Positions 7,287 to 16,389 of a stretch of DNA of 64,000 bases are shown in pieces. Source of the stretch: Herbaspirillum sp. meg3. Lineage in GTDB: Bacteria; Pseudomonadota; Gammaproteobacteria; Burkholderiales; Burkholderiaceae_D. Numbering within the stretch: the stretch's first letter is position 1; each line of letters opens with the position of its first letter. The translations under genes and the position numbers were made by a program. The DNA lies in NCBI RefSeq assembly GCF_002257565.1, contig NZ_CP022736.1, positions 496,001-560,000 on the forward strand, written 5' to 3'. The notes under the pieces were generated by a model. It was not told the DNA's origin. It made no database searches and worked only from the letters and a program-made list of their open reading frames with translations.

Positions 7287-8723
7287 ATGCGACTGAACAA
7301 CCTCAGCTATCTCATCAAAGTACCGCTAGCGCTATGCCTGGTCAGTATCGGTTCTGCCATTGGCGTATTCATTGCGACCTACTATTTGCTGGTCAGCTAT
7401 GTTCAGAATGAGTCGCTCACACGCGTCCAACAAATAGCCGGAACGATTGCCGCCTCCGCTAAGGGCGCCATTGCCAGGGAAGAGATTTGGGATGTTTATA
7501 AGCAGATTCTGGCCGCCAGTGAAGTCGACACTGGTACCGAAATCATCGTGCTGAACAATCAAAAGCAAATTCTTGTTGCCTCAGACCCCATGAAATTCCC
7601 GGTAATGAGTTCACTCAGTATTTTGCCCTCCAGCCTGCGAAAGCTTGTCTTAAGTAGCGATCAACAGGAACGCTCAAGTGGTCTTTTTTCTGTCTCCAAC
7701 GACAGATCAAACGATGTCTACGGTAGTGCCGCCGCCGTGTATTCGGAGGATTCCGGCAGGCTTGGCACAGTCTTGGTATTGAGCCGCCAAGATGCAACGC
7801 TGCCAAAAGTTCGGGATCTGTTGTGGAGAATGCTGATTCTAACGGCGATCGCCTTGGCGATCATCGTTCCGCTTGGTTGGCAACTGGGAAGAAAGATTGT
7901 CTCTCCACTCAATCGCTTAAGAATGGGCATGGCCAATATTGGCGAGCGACAAACAGCATTGATTGATCCACATGCGGACATTGGGACAGATGAGATCGGA
8001 CAGTTACATCGCCAGTTCGTCACGATGTTTCATGAGTTGGAAAACAAAGATCAATTGGAGCAACAGATTCAATCTGCGGAGCGCATGGCATTGGCCGGGA
8101 AACTCGCCTCTAGCGTCGCCCATGAGATCAACAATCCTCTTGGGGGCATGCTCAACGCGGTCAGCAATCTGAGGATGCATGGCTATGATGACCCCTTCGT
8201 GGAAAAAACAGTGAGTCTCATCGAACGTGGCCTGCGACAAATTCAAGACTCCATGTCCGCGTTGATGGCCCAAGCACGGCGCGAGCATACACCGCTGACC
8301 TTGAAAGACTTCAATGACCTTCAGCTCCTGACTGAGCCGCAGGCCCGTGAAAGAAATATCTCCGTCTATTGGACGATCACGAGTCCAGAGAGCGAGTTGG
8401 GAATCAGAGCAGTTCCTATCCGGCAAATCGTCTTAAATCTGGTACTCAATGCCATCAAAGCGGCCGAGCGACAGGTCACCGTGCTGATCGTCAGCGACCC
8501 AGTATCGCTGAACATTCATGTCACCAACGACGGGCAATCGATTTCTGCACAACGCGAATTCGTCGTTCCGACACAAGATGAAACAGGACGCACAGGCTTA
8601 GGCCTGTGGGTCTGCTTCCAACTAACCAAGCAGCTAAATGGCAGTCTCGATATCGCCCCTATCCCAGGTGACGGCGGCACGGTTGCTGTTTTCGAGGCCC
8701 CATTGGAGAATTTATATGCCTAG
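7287..8723 (+). CDS. aioS: AioS, arsenite-responsive sensor histidine kinase
   Basis: A 478-residue membrane histidine kinase. One transmembrane helix lies near residues 8-35, a periplasmic sensor region of about 130 residues follows, a second helix lies near residues 180-200, then a HAMP segment. The H-box is SVAHEINNPLGG, the N-box LNLVLNAIKAAE and the ATP-binding G-box GRTGLGLWVC. In characterised systems AioX loaded with arsenite stimulates this kinase, which phosphorylates AioR. Its end overlaps the aioR start by eight bases, indicating coupled translation. Confidence 0.93.
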   Translation: MRLNNLSYLIKVPLALCLVSIGSAIGVFIATYYLLVSYVQNESLTRVQQIAGTIAASAKGAIAREEIWDVYKQILAASEVDTGTEIIVLNNQKQILVASDPMKFPVMSSLSILPSSLRKLVLSSDQQERSSGLFSVSNDRSNDVYGSAAAVYSEDSGRLGTVLVLSRQDATLPKVRDLLWRMLILTAIALAIIVPLGWQLGRKIVSPLNRLRMGMANIGERQTALIDPHADIGTDEIGQLHRQFVTMFHELENKDQLEQQIQSAERMALAGKLASSVAHEINNPLGGMLNAVSNLRMHGYDDPFVEKTVSLIERGLRQIQDSMSALMAQARREHTPLTLKDFNDLQLLTEPQARERNISVYWTITSPESELGIRAVPIRQIVLNLVLNAIKAAERQVTVLIVSDPVSLNIHVTNDGQSISAQREFVVPTQDETGRTGLGLWVCFQLTKQLNGSLDIAPIPGDGGTVAVFEAPLENLYA

Positions 8724-10062
8724 TGTCTTACTCATTGAAGACGATCCCATTATGGGTGAATCTATTTGCGACCGCTTTATGCTTGAGCAGATAGATCATG
8801 AATGGATTCAGTCCGGCGCCGCAGCCTTAAGCCGCATGAAGCAACGCAAGTTCGATTGCCTGATATGCGATATCCGCCTGCCAGATATCAGTGGTGAAAT
8901 CCTGTATCAACGTGCCCAGGAACAGGGATTCATCGATTACCCAGCCATTTTCATCACCGGCTATGGCACGCCTGCGCAGGCAGACCGTTTGATGTCAAAG
9001 GGTGCTGTCGACTATCTCACCAAACCTCTCGAGATGGAGCACTTGGTCAGCCGCATCCGGTTCCTGACCGATGGCCGCGGCGGGCCACTGACAAAGGCAA
9101 ATAAGCCAACGTTAGGGATTTCTCGCGAAATTCGACGGCTCGAGGAGATGGCCGTCAAATTGGGGAATCAGTGGAACTCGATTCTTATCAGTGGCGAATC
9201 CGGTGCCGGCAAGGAAGAGCTAGCGCGAGTGCTGCACCAATCAGCGGTCGGAGAGCTCAAGCCTTTCATTACTGTCAATTGCGGTGCAATCCCAGAAAAC
9301 CTCATCGAAGCGGAGCTGTTCGGCTACGAGAGAGGAGCGTTCTCAGGGGCGGTGAAAGCACATCGCGGCTATTTTGAGCAGTCCGATGGCGGCACCATCT
9401 TTTTGGACGAGATTGGGGAAATGCCAGTCGCAGCGCAAGTTCGCCTGCTTCGTGTCCTGCAAGACCGGTCTTTTAAACGCTTGGGTAGCGAAAAAGTCGT
9501 CAAGGTCGACTTCAAGCTGATTACCGCCACTCATCGAGACATTCGCGAAGAGGTGAAATCGGGCCGCTTCCGGGAAGACTTGTACTATCGGATCAACATC
9601 ATCCAGCTACGCGTTCCACCACTACGCGAGCGTACAGAAGACATCTCCTGGCTAGCAAAGCTGTTTCTGGAGCAGTGGAATCAGACCCATCCGGCGTCGC
9701 CCCGCATGCTGTCTGAGCAAACCTTGCACTTCCTCTGTGCGCAAAAATGGCCCGGGAACGTACGAGAGCTTAAACACGCTGTCGAACGTGCCTGTCTGCT
9801 GACAGCGCATCCGCTACTGCGCCCGGAAGACTTCGACCTGGCCAGCACCGTCATTGAAGGTATCGCGGGTGCGCAGGCTCCCGGCGCCTCAGGTATCGTC
9901 AGCCTCGCTGAATACACCCGGGAGCAGGAACGTCGCTATCTAATTCAGGTACTGGACCATTACGGCGGACAAATGACGCAGGCGGCGGCGGCGCTTGGCA
10001 TTAGTAGAAAGACCTTATGGGACAAAGCAAAAAAACTCGGCATCAGGGAAACAGCGACGTAA
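8716..10062 (+). CDS. aioR: AioR, sigma54-dependent response regulator of arsenite oxidation
   Basis: A 448-residue NtrC-type regulator. The receiver domain has the phosphoacceptor D52 in CDIRLPD. The AAA+ domain carries Walker A GESGAGKE and the sigma54-contact loop as GAFSGA (usual form GAFTGA), and a Fis-type helix-turn-helix ends the protein (AAAALGISRKTLWDKAKKLG). The start at 8716 follows GGAGA, giving MPSVLLIEDD; a longer frame would read back into aioS. It should activate aioBA from a sigma54 promoter. The proposed binding sites are the GTTAC-N6-GTAAC palindromes nearby. Confidence 0.94.
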   Translation: MPSVLLIEDDPIMGESICDRFMLEQIDHEWIQSGAAALSRMKQRKFDCLICDIRLPDISGEILYQRAQEQGFIDYPAIFITGYGTPAQADRLMSKGAVDYLTKPLEMEHLVSRIRFLTDGRGGPLTKANKPTLGISREIRRLEEMAVKLGNQWNSILISGESGAGKEELARVLHQSAVGELKPFITVNCGAIPENLIEAELFGYERGAFSGAVKAHRGYFEQSDGGTIFLDEIGEMPVAAQVRLLRVLQDRSFKRLGSEKVVKVDFKLITATHRDIREEVKSGRFREDLYYRINIIQLRVPPLRERTEDISWLAKLFLEQWNQTHPASPRMLSEQTLHFLCAQKWPGNVRELKHAVERACLLTAHPLLRPEDFDLASTVIEGIAGAQAPGASGIVSLAEYTREQERRYLIQVLDHYGGQMTQAAAALGISRKTLWDKAKKLGIRETAT

Positions 10063-10096
10063 TACGAATCGATGCTTCTCTGATGCCGACAAGGGG

Positions 10097-10804
10097 TTAA
10101 TCGCTCTCCAACTGTAGGGTCTGACTATCACGCGGCAGGTGACTGATATCTTTTCCTTTGACGACACGTACCAGGCTTTCAGCAATATTGGTGGCATGGT
10201 CACCAATACGCTCGATTGCCTTGGCGATCAACGCGAGGTCAACAGCAGCGGAGACCTGCTCAGGCGTGTCTAGTCGGAAGGAAATCAGTTTCTTTAAAAC
10301 GTCGTTATAGTCGGCATCGATAGCACTGTCTTCGTTGAGGATGGCTGCGGTCGCACTCAAGTCCTGCTCTGTCAATGCATGCAATGCAGACCCAACCAAT
10401 GTTCTCGCCTTGGTGAGCATTGCAGTCAGTTCCTGCAGCAAACTATTAGTGAAGTGGGCAGACTCCAATAGCTTGACAGTGGTAACGCCGATCTTCTTGG
10501 TCTCGTCGCCGATACGTTCAAGATCATTGACCGTTTTGACGACGGACATCACCAGGCGTAAATCAATCGCAATCGGCTGACGCAACGCGATGATCTGCGA
10601 ACATTGCTGATTCAGCTTGATTTCATACTGATTGATTTCATTTTCCGTCGCCTGTATTTTTCCATGCGGGTCGCTCACGTACCGGCCTGACATCGCCTCC
10701 AGTGCATGTCCAATTTGGCGATCTACCAGGCCACCCATGAAGGCGATCCCTCGCAAGAGGTCATCAAGCTCGTGGTCGTACTGCTTTGAGGTGTGGCTTT
10801 CCAT
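10097..10804 (-). CDS. phoU: Phosphate transport regulator PhoU
   Basis: A 235-residue helical protein with the two three-helix repeats of PhoU (LRLVMSVVKTVNDLERIGDE in the first; LIAKAIERIGDHATNIAE in the second). PhoU links the Pst transporter to the PhoR/PhoB system and dampens phosphate uptake. The start at 10804 (MESHTSKQYD) gives the normal family length. It is the last gene of pstSCAB-phoU and converges with aioR with only 34 bases between the stop codons. Its presence here ties a complete phosphate/arsenate uptake system to the arsenite oxidation genes. Confidence 0.93.
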   Translation of the reverse strand: MESHTSKQYDHELDDLLRGIAFMGGLVDRQIGHALEAMSGRYVSDPHGKIQATENEINQYEIKLNQQCSQIIALRQPIAIDLRLVMSVVKTVNDLERIGDETKKIGVTTVKLLESAHFTNSLLQELTAMLTKARTLVGSALHALTEQDLSATAAILNEDSAIDADYNDVLKKLISFRLDTPEQVSAAVDLALIAKAIERIGDHATNIAESLVRVVKGKDISHLPRDSQTLQLESD

Positions 10805-10823
10805 AGAAGCTCCTGTGCCGGCT

Positions 10824-11621
10824 TTAGCCAAAGCGGCCGGTAATGTATTCTTCAGTCTTCTTATGAGAAGGATTGTGAAATACATCCTCCGTCTTTCCGA
10901 ATTCGACCAGTTCCCCTAAATACATATAGGCGGTCCGATCAGACGTACGTGCTGCCTGCTGCATGTTGTGTGTCACGATAATGATGGTATAGGTCTGCTT
11001 CAGTTCGTGAAGAAGCTCTTCAATCTTTGAAGTGGACTTGGGATCCAACGCAGAAGTCGGCTCGTCCATGAGCAGCACTTCAGGATCTGTGGCTACCGCA
11101 CGCGCGATGCAAAGGCGTTGTTGCTGCCCTCCGGACAAGCCCAATGCGCTCTTGTGCAGATCGCCTTTAACTTCATTCCAAATCGCAGCCTGTTTCAGTG
11201 CGGTCTCTACGCGAAAATCCAGTTCTCCCCTGCTCAACGCTTCATGATGACGTAAAGCTAGGGCAACGTTTTCGTAAATAGACATGGCAAAGGGTGTGGG
11301 AGCCTGAAACACCATGCCAACTCGGGTACGCAACTGATTGATGTCGTATTTTGGACTGAGTATGTCATCGCCATCGAGCAAGACTTGTCCCTCAGCCCTT
11401 TGCTTCGGATAGATGGAATACACACGATTAAGAACACGCAACAGCGTGGACTTCCCACAGCCTGAAGGACCGATAATGGCCGTAATTTCTTCAAGCGGAA
11501 AATCGAGAGATACATTCTTTAGCGCATGGCTTTTGCCATAGTAAAAATCTAAGTTCTTCACGCTAATCTTCGAAGCTACTTCTGTCGTGCGGCCGACTTC
11601 TGAACGAGCAAGAGAATTCAT
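10824..11621 (-). CDS. pstB: Phosphate ABC transporter ATPase PstB
   Basis: A 265-residue ABC ATPase that powers high-affinity phosphate import. Walker A is GPSGCGKST, the signature LSGGQQQRLCIARA, and Walker B LLMDEPTSALDP. The C-terminal sequence EYITGRFG is characteristic of PstB. Its ATG overlaps the pstA stop by four bases (ATGA). Phosphate transporters also carry arsenate, so within this island the operon may bring in the arsenate made or reduced by neighbouring enzymes, or keep phosphate supply when arsenate is high; both are inferences. Confidence 0.96.
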   Translation of the reverse strand: MNSLARSEVGRTTEVASKISVKNLDFYYGKSHALKNVSLDFPLEEITAIIGPSGCGKSTLLRVLNRVYSIYPKQRAEGQVLLDGDDILSPKYDINQLRTRVGMVFQAPTPFAMSIYENVALALRHHEALSRGELDFRVETALKQAAIWNEVKGDLHKSALGLSGGQQQRLCIARAVATDPEVLLMDEPTSALDPKSTSKIEELLHELKQTYTIIIVTHNMQQAARTSDRTAYMYLGELVEFGKTEDVFHNPSHKKTEEYITGRFG

Positions 11622-12463
11622 CGGATTGCCTTCCCACGATTAATGATGAAACGGGACGTCACGGCCAAGAACAGTACGAATAGCGTCATAATCAGCGCTC
11701 CTGCCCAGGCCAGTGCGTGCCAATGCTCATAAGGACTCATTGCAAACTGGAAGATCACAACGGGAATGTTCGCCATTGGGCCATTTGGTGAAGGCGACCA
11801 ATATTGGTTATTCAACGCGGTGAAGAGCAACGGGGCGGTCTCACCGCTGATGCGAGCCAGCCCCAGTAGCACCCCCGTCAGAATCCCGGCCTTGGCCGCA
11901 CGAGAGACCACCATGGAAATAACTTTCCACTTCGGGATGCCCAAAGATAGCGCAGCCTCTCGCATCGGTTGAGGGACAAGACGCAGCGCTTCATCCGTGG
12001 TACGGACGACTACCGGCAACAAGATAATCGCCAAGGCCAATCCTCCCGCCCATCCTGAGAAATGTCCAATCTGTCGAACCACCAATTCATAAATGAACAA
12101 GCCGACCACGATGGATGGTGCTCCAAGCAAGATATCGTTGACGAATCGAATGCTCTCGCCTGTACGAGTACGTCGATGAAACTCCGCTAGGAAGACACCT
12201 GCGAGGATGCCAATTGGCGTACCCACAACAACGGCAATGAACACCATTACAGCACTACCGTAGAAGGCGTTGAGCAAGCCACCAGCTTCGCCTGGCGGCG
12301 GTGTCATCTCGGTGAAGAGCTTCAGATTCAGGGCGTCGTAGCCATTGACGACTGTCGTCAGCATGATCCAAGTGAGCCAAAAGAGTGTGAACAATGTTGC
12401 CATCGTGGAGATGACGAGCACGGTGCGATTAAACAGGCGCCTGCGAAAATAACGATCTGACAT
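11618..12463 (-). CDS. pstA: Phosphate ABC transporter permease PstA
   Basis: A 281-residue inner-membrane permease with about six hydrophobic helices and the binding-protein-dependent transport loop around EALRLVPQPMREAALSLG, where it contacts PstB. It pairs with PstC to form the phosphate channel. Length and motif positions are those of PstA. The gene follows pstC after eight bases and overlaps pstB, so all are clearly one transcription unit. Confidence 0.94.
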   Translation of the reverse strand: MSDRYFRRRLFNRTVLVISTMATLFTLFWLTWIMLTTVVNGYDALNLKLFTEMTPPPGEAGGLLNAFYGSAVMVFIAVVVGTPIGILAGVFLAEFHRRTRTGESIRFVNDILLGAPSIVVGLFIYELVVRQIGHFSGWAGGLALAIILLPVVVRTTDEALRLVPQPMREAALSLGIPKWKVISMVVSRAAKAGILTGVLLGLARISGETAPLLFTALNNQYWSPSPNGPMANIPVVIFQFAMSPYEHWHALAWAGALIMTLFVLFLAVTSRFIINRGKAIR

Positions 12464-12471
12464 AGCGTTCC

Positions 12472-13494
12472 TTAATGCGAATCGTCGTGATGGCCAGTGC
12501 GCAGCAACAATAGCTTCGCAATGGCCAGGGTAATGAAGGAGACAACAAACAAGATGAAGCCAAGCCCGATCAGCGACGAAAGATAAATCTCTGAATCGGC
12601 CTCGGTGAATTCATTGGCCAGCGCTGCTGCAATGGAATTACCGGGCTGCATGAGCGATATCGTCAGATCGTGGGCATTGCCCAGTACGAATGTCACGGCC
12701 ATGGTTTCACCCAGCGCACGACCGAGGCCAAGAAAGATGGCGCCAATAACGGCAGAGCGGGTATAAGGCAACACGATGTGCCAAATGACTTCCCATTTGG
12801 TCGCGCCCAATGCGAATGCCGATTCTTTCAGGACAGGCGGTGTCAACATGAACACGTCGCGCATGACTGCGGTGATAAAGGGAATGATCATGATCCCCAA
12901 AATAATCCCCGCAGTGAGCATGCCGATACCTATGGGGGCACCATCGAATAGCACTCCGATCCAAGGTATCGCGCTGAGGTGATCAATCATCCACGGCTGC
13001 ACGTAGGTAGCCATGAATGGGACGAATACAAATAAACCCCACATGCCGTAGATGATGCTGGGGATCGCTGCCAGCAGTTCAATGGCGGTGCCGACCGGGC
13101 CACGCATCCAACGTGGCGCGACCTCCGTCAAGAAGATCGAGATGCCTAGGCTAACCGGCACGGCAATGATGATCGCAATAGTCGAACTGACCACGGTGCC
13201 GTAAATGGGAACGAAGGCGGCGAATTTTTTATTGACCGCATCCCATTCTGTACCGGTAACAAAATCCCATCCAAAGGTGTGGAAAGCCATCTTGCCGCCC
13301 CAAGCCATAGAGGCTGCAGCGGCGATGAGAAGAGCCAGTACAAAATAACCGGCAAAGCCCGCGACCCCGTGAAAGAGACGATCCGCACTATGGTCGCTCA
13401 GCATGCGTTTGCGCATGACCTTTACCGCCGGCCGATCAGAGGTCGTATTGCTGATTTCAGGAGTGACCGATGGGAGTTGTTCGAGAGTGGACAT
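12472..13494 (-). CDS. pstC: Phosphate ABC transporter permease PstC
   Basis: A 340-residue permease with an extended cytoplasmic N-terminus (about 45 residues) before the first helix, as usual for PstC. The coupling loop is near VLKESAFALGATKWEVIWHI, and GLGRALGETMAVTFVLGN follows, a strongly conserved PstC segment. It forms the membrane channel with PstA. A hairpin in the 66-base gap after pstS suggests it is expressed at a lower level than the binding protein. Confidence 0.95.
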   Translation of the reverse strand: MSTLEQLPSVTPEISNTTSDRPAVKVMRKRMLSDHSADRLFHGVAGFAGYFVLALLIAAAASMAWGGKMAFHTFGWDFVTGTEWDAVNKKFAAFVPIYGTVVSSTIAIIIAVPVSLGISIFLTEVAPRWMRGPVGTAIELLAAIPSIIYGMWGLFVFVPFMATYVQPWMIDHLSAIPWIGVLFDGAPIGIGMLTAGIILGIMIIPFITAVMRDVFMLTPPVLKESAFALGATKWEVIWHIVLPYTRSAVIGAIFLGLGRALGETMAVTFVLGNAHDLTISLMQPGNSIAAALANEFTEADSEIYLSSLIGLGFILFVVSFITLAIAKLLLLRTGHHDDSH

Positions 13495-13529
13495 AGATGG
13501 CTACTAATAGAGGGGTTTCAGACTAGTGG

Positions 13530-13551
13530 CGGCTGGCATTTCTACCAGCCG
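13530..13551 (-). other. Hairpin between pstS and pstC
   Basis: CGGCTGG (13530-13536) pairs with CCAGCCG (13545-13551) around an eight-base loop. There is no T-run after it on the minus strand, so it is more likely an mRNA-stabilising or processing hairpin that raises pstS transcript level over pstCAB than a terminator. Confidence 0.5.
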
Positions 13552-13560
13552 GCACACTAA

Positions 13561-14592
13561 TTACGAGCCAAAGTTGAAATTCTTCGCCCAGTACGCCTCG
13601 ATCTGTTTTACCAACGCCGGTGGCAATGGCACATAGTCCAGCTCATCAGCCTGCGGGCCGCCACGCTCCAGTGCCCATTTGAAGAAGGTGAACGCAGCTT
13701 TTTGCTGTTCGGGATTTTTCGCTTGCTTGTAGAGGAGAACAAAAGTGGTTGCCGAGATCGGGAATGATTTTTCACCTGGAGCATCAGTGATCACGAAGTC
13801 AAAATCCTGAACCTTGCTCCAGTCTGCATAAGCAGCAGCGGACTGAAACGAATCTGCGTCAGGAGAGACAAATTTACCGGCCTTGTTTTGCACCTGGGCA
13901 AAGTTCATCTTGTTCTGCTTGACGTAGGCATACTCAACGTAACCGATGGAGTTTTTCAGCTGCTTGACGTAAGCGGCAACACCTTCGTTGCCTTTACCGC
14001 CGACCCCCAGTGGCCAGGAAACGGAGGTGCCTTCACCAACTTTGTCTTTCCATTCGTTGCTGACCTTAGAAAGATAGTTGACCCAGTTAAATGTGGTTCC
14101 CGATCCATCCGAGCGATGAACGACGGTAATTTTTGCATCGGGCAGCTTGATATTTGCGTTGATCTTCACCAGCGCAGGATCATTCCACTTGGTGATCTTG
14201 CCCAGATAGATGTCTGCGAGAACGGCGCCAGTAAACTTCAAGGTGCCGGGGACAACACCATCCAGATTGACGACAGGTACAACGCCACCGATGACCAGAG
14301 GAAATTGCCCCAGGCCGACTTCGCTCAACTCTTGCGGAGACAGAGGCTTATCGCTGGCACCGAACGTGACAGTCGATGCTTTAATTTGAGCGATACCGCC
14401 GCCGGAACCGATAGATTGATAGTTGATGCGGTCTCCGGTCATCTTGTTATAGTCGTTGGACCATTTCGCCAGAATTGGATAAACGAATGTGGAACCAGCA
14501 CCGGTAATTTCAGCGGCGGTCGCAATTGTGCCCATGGAGACGGTCAATGCCGCGGCCAGCAGGCCTTGGCGGAACAGCGAAGTGATTTTCAT
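13561..14592 (-). CDS. pstS: Periplasmic phosphate-binding protein PstS
   Basis: A 343-residue secreted binding protein with a cleavable signal peptide (cleavage likely after ATAA). The phosphate-binding motifs of PstS are present: GAGSTFVYPIL near residue 31 and RSDGSGTTFNWVNYL near residue 160. AAGGGAAAC precedes the ATG as ribosome binding site. It is the first gene of the pst operon. Upstream are a PhoB box with a matching -10 element and two TCTAGA-containing repeats near arsR1, so both phosphate starvation and arsenic may control it. Selectivity between phosphate and arsenate cannot be read from the sequence. Confidence 0.96.
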   Translation of the reverse strand: MKITSLFRQGLLAAALTVSMGTIATAAEITGAGSTFVYPILAKWSNDYNKMTGDRINYQSIGSGGGIAQIKASTVTFGASDKPLSPQELSEVGLGQFPLVIGGVVPVVNLDGVVPGTLKFTGAVLADIYLGKITKWNDPALVKINANIKLPDAKITVVHRSDGSGTTFNWVNYLSKVSNEWKDKVGEGTSVSWPLGVGGKGNEGVAAYVKQLKNSIGYVEYAYVKQNKMNFAQVQNKAGKFVSPDADSFQSAAAYADWSKVQDFDFVITDAPGEKSFPISATTFVLLYKQAKNPEQQKAAFTFFKWALERGGPQADELDYVPLPPALVKQIEAYWAKNFNFGS

Positions 14593-14625
14593 GTTTCCCT
14601 TCCATCCTTTCGTTAATTGAACAAC

Positions 14626-14652
14626 ATATCTAGAAATATAATATATCTAGAA
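14626..14652. promoter_or_regulatory. Direct repeat of ATATCTAGAA between pstS and arsR1, possible ArsR operator
   Basis: Identical ten-base repeats ATATCTAGAA lie at 14626-14635 and 14643-14652, each containing the palindrome TCTAGA. They fall just downstream of the predicted pstS transcription start, where a bound repressor would block it. AT-rich repeated palindromes are typical of ArsR/SmtB operators, but which protein binds here is inference. Confidence 0.45.
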
Positions 14653-14660
14653 TTATCGAA

Positions 14661-14694
14661 ATGATAGGCAGCATTTATGACAAAGACATGACAT
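14661..14694 (-). promoter_or_regulatory. PhoB box and -10 element of pstS
   Basis: On the minus strand ATGTCAT-GTCT-TTGTCAT occupies 14694-14677: two seven-base repeats close to CTGTCAT separated by four bases, the layout of a Pho box. Ten bases further on is TATCAT (14666-14661), a good -10 element. PhoB boxes normally replace the -35 region at exactly this distance, so pstS should be induced by phosphate starvation. Confidence 0.7.
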
Positions 14695-14734
14695 GGGACG
14701 CCGTATCGCCAGTTTCTATGGGTTCCGGGATAGA

Positions 14735-14750
14735 ATAGTTGCAGAACTAT
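14735..14750. promoter_or_regulatory. Palindrome before arsR1, possible autoregulatory operator
   Basis: ATAGTT-GCAG-AACTAT is a perfect six-base inverted repeat 41 bases before the arsR1 ATG. It may be the operator through which ArsR1 represses its own gene; TAGAAT at 14731-14736 could be the overlapping -10 element. Confidence 0.4.
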
Positions 14751-14791
14751 GGAAATGACCCGTTTGATCTTTACCCGACTGATAGACACAC

Positions 14792-15139
14792 ATGGCTGAT
14801 GTAGGCACCAAAAACGCAGTAAAGCTGTTGAGCGCCCTTGCTCAAGAGTCCCGCTTGGATATTTATCGCCACCTGGTAGAACTGGGTCCGGAAGGTTGTT
14901 CAACCGGTGAGTTGCGGGATCGGCTCGGCATCCCTGGCGCGACGCTGTCTTTCCATCTGAAAGAACTGGTTCACGCCGGCTTGTTGACTTCAGTGTCAAA
15001 AGGCCGGTTTGTGTTTTATCAACCAGATTTTTCGGTGATGAATGGTTTACTGCATTTTCTGACGGAAAACTGCTGCAATGGCGAACCTTGCCAAATTTGC
15101 GTTCACGAAGACGCCGATACTGCTGCAACATCCGCATAA
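14792..15139 (+). CDS. arsR: ArsR-family arsenite-responsive repressor (first copy)
   Basis: A 115-residue winged-helix repressor. The helix-turn-helix lies around GELRDRLGIPGATLSFHLKELV. Near the C-terminus C94, C95 and C100 (NCCNGEPC) form the type of As(III) site described for AfArsR-like proteins; the classical site in the DNA-recognition helix is absent. It is divergent from pstS and faces the ArsO gene tail to tail, so it stands alone as a transcription unit. Its position suggests it may regulate pstS as well as itself; this is inference. It is clearly paralogous to the second ArsR in the window. Confidence 0.93.
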   Translation: MADVGTKNAVKLLSALAQESRLDIYRHLVELGPEGCSTGELRDRLGIPGATLSFHLKELVHAGLLTSVSKGRFVFYQPDFSVMNGLLHFLTENCCNGEPCQICVHEDADTAATSA

Positions 15140-15151
15140 GCAGGCGATAGC

Positions 15152-16237
15152 CTATAGGTTTGCCGGCAGACCTTCCAGAAACTCAGCAACTTCCATTACG
15201 GTACTACGAGCCGTTCGCGTCACACCAATAATCGTGGCTGAAGCCAGACCGGTCCATTCTCCATAGCCGACCAGCCAAAGTCTCGGCTCCTTGGTAGAGT
15301 GCGTTCCCTCCACATCGACGCGTCCATTCGCGTTGATCACGTTTAATCCTACGAGATGGTCTAGTGCTGGCCGAAAGCCTGTACACCAGATAATCGCATC
15401 GACGACAGATTCTGAATCGTCGGGCCATACAACGCCCGACGTCGTAAATCGTTCAAACATCCGTGTGGCTCGCAAAACACCACGGTCGCGGGCGGCCTTG
15501 ACCGATGGGACCATGACAATATCTCCAAGGCTACCGGCGATAGGCGTCGGTTGTCCTGCTTGAATTGCCTTTAAACGTGCGGTTGCCTGTTCAAAAAGTG
15601 CTTGGCCATCTATATCGTCTGGCAAGAAGCGAGGTTCTGTCATCGTCACCCAAGTCGCTTGAGCAACCTCGCTGATCTCTGCAAAGACTTGCGCGCCGGA
15701 GTTGCCGCCTCCCACGACGATTACGCGCTTACCAGCAAATTCTGCCGGCGACGTGTAGTGAGCCGAATGTATCTGGACACCAGAGAAATGTGGCGCTCCA
15801 GGTAGCTCTGGGATAAACGGCTTACTCCAGTTCCCGGTCGCACTTACAACAGCCTTTGCACGCCATCGCCCATCCTTCGCCGCAATAACAATCCGATCAT
15901 CAACTGCTTGCATTGACTCAACCCAGACGGGCCTCTTCACTGGCAAAGAATATCTTTGTTCGTATTGAGCCAGGTAGCTGATGACGTCATCTCGTGAGGG
16001 CGGATTATTGTCGGACGGTGGCATTTGCCATCCCGGCAGGGAACTCCATGTTGCGGATGAAAATAGCCGCAACGAATCCCATCCATGCCGCCAGGCGCCC
16101 CCAGGACCTTGCTCTGCATCCAGCAACACGAAGGACAAAGAAGTACGACGCAAAAAGTAAGCGGTCGCCAACGCGGCCTGGCCACCCCCGACAATGATGA
16201 CATCGACATCTGGAGCTACGCCTGCACTTGATTTCAT
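15152..16237 (-). CDS. arsO: Flavin-dependent monooxygenase, ArsO-like
   Basis: A 361-residue flavoprotein with two dinucleotide-binding glycine motifs: GGGQAALATAYFL at the N-terminus for FAD and GGGNSGAQVFAE near residue 175 for NAD(P)H. It resembles flavin-containing monooxygenases of the group called ArsO when encoded in arsenic operons; the reaction of ArsO is not established. It converges on arsR1 and is followed on its 5' side by an arsH relic. An ordinary YUCCA/FMO-type oxidoreductase is the alternative; context favours an arsenic-related role. Confidence 0.75.
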   Translation of the reverse strand: MKSSAGVAPDVDVIIVGGGQAALATAYFLRRTSLSFVLLDAEQGPGGAWRHGWDSLRLFSSATWSSLPGWQMPPSDNNPPSRDDVISYLAQYEQRYSLPVKRPVWVESMQAVDDRIVIAAKDGRWRAKAVVSATGNWSKPFIPELPGAPHFSGVQIHSAHYTSPAEFAGKRVIVVGGGNSGAQVFAEISEVAQATWVTMTEPRFLPDDIDGQALFEQATARLKAIQAGQPTPIAGSLGDIVMVPSVKAARDRGVLRATRMFERFTTSGVVWPDDSESVVDAIIWCTGFRPALDHLVGLNVINANGRVDVEGTHSTKEPRLWLVGYGEWTGLASATIIGVTRTARSTVMEVAEFLEGLPANL

Positions 16238-16389
16238 TGCATCTGTTCTTTCATGAAGGGAGGATCTTTGGACTTAAAGTTCTGCAGAGGGCTAATATAA
16301 AACCCTATCCGTTTCGTCCGAAACGACAACAAAATAGTTGTTTGAATGGAGGTCCATTCAGCAAAATATCGTTGACGCTCCAGTTAATA

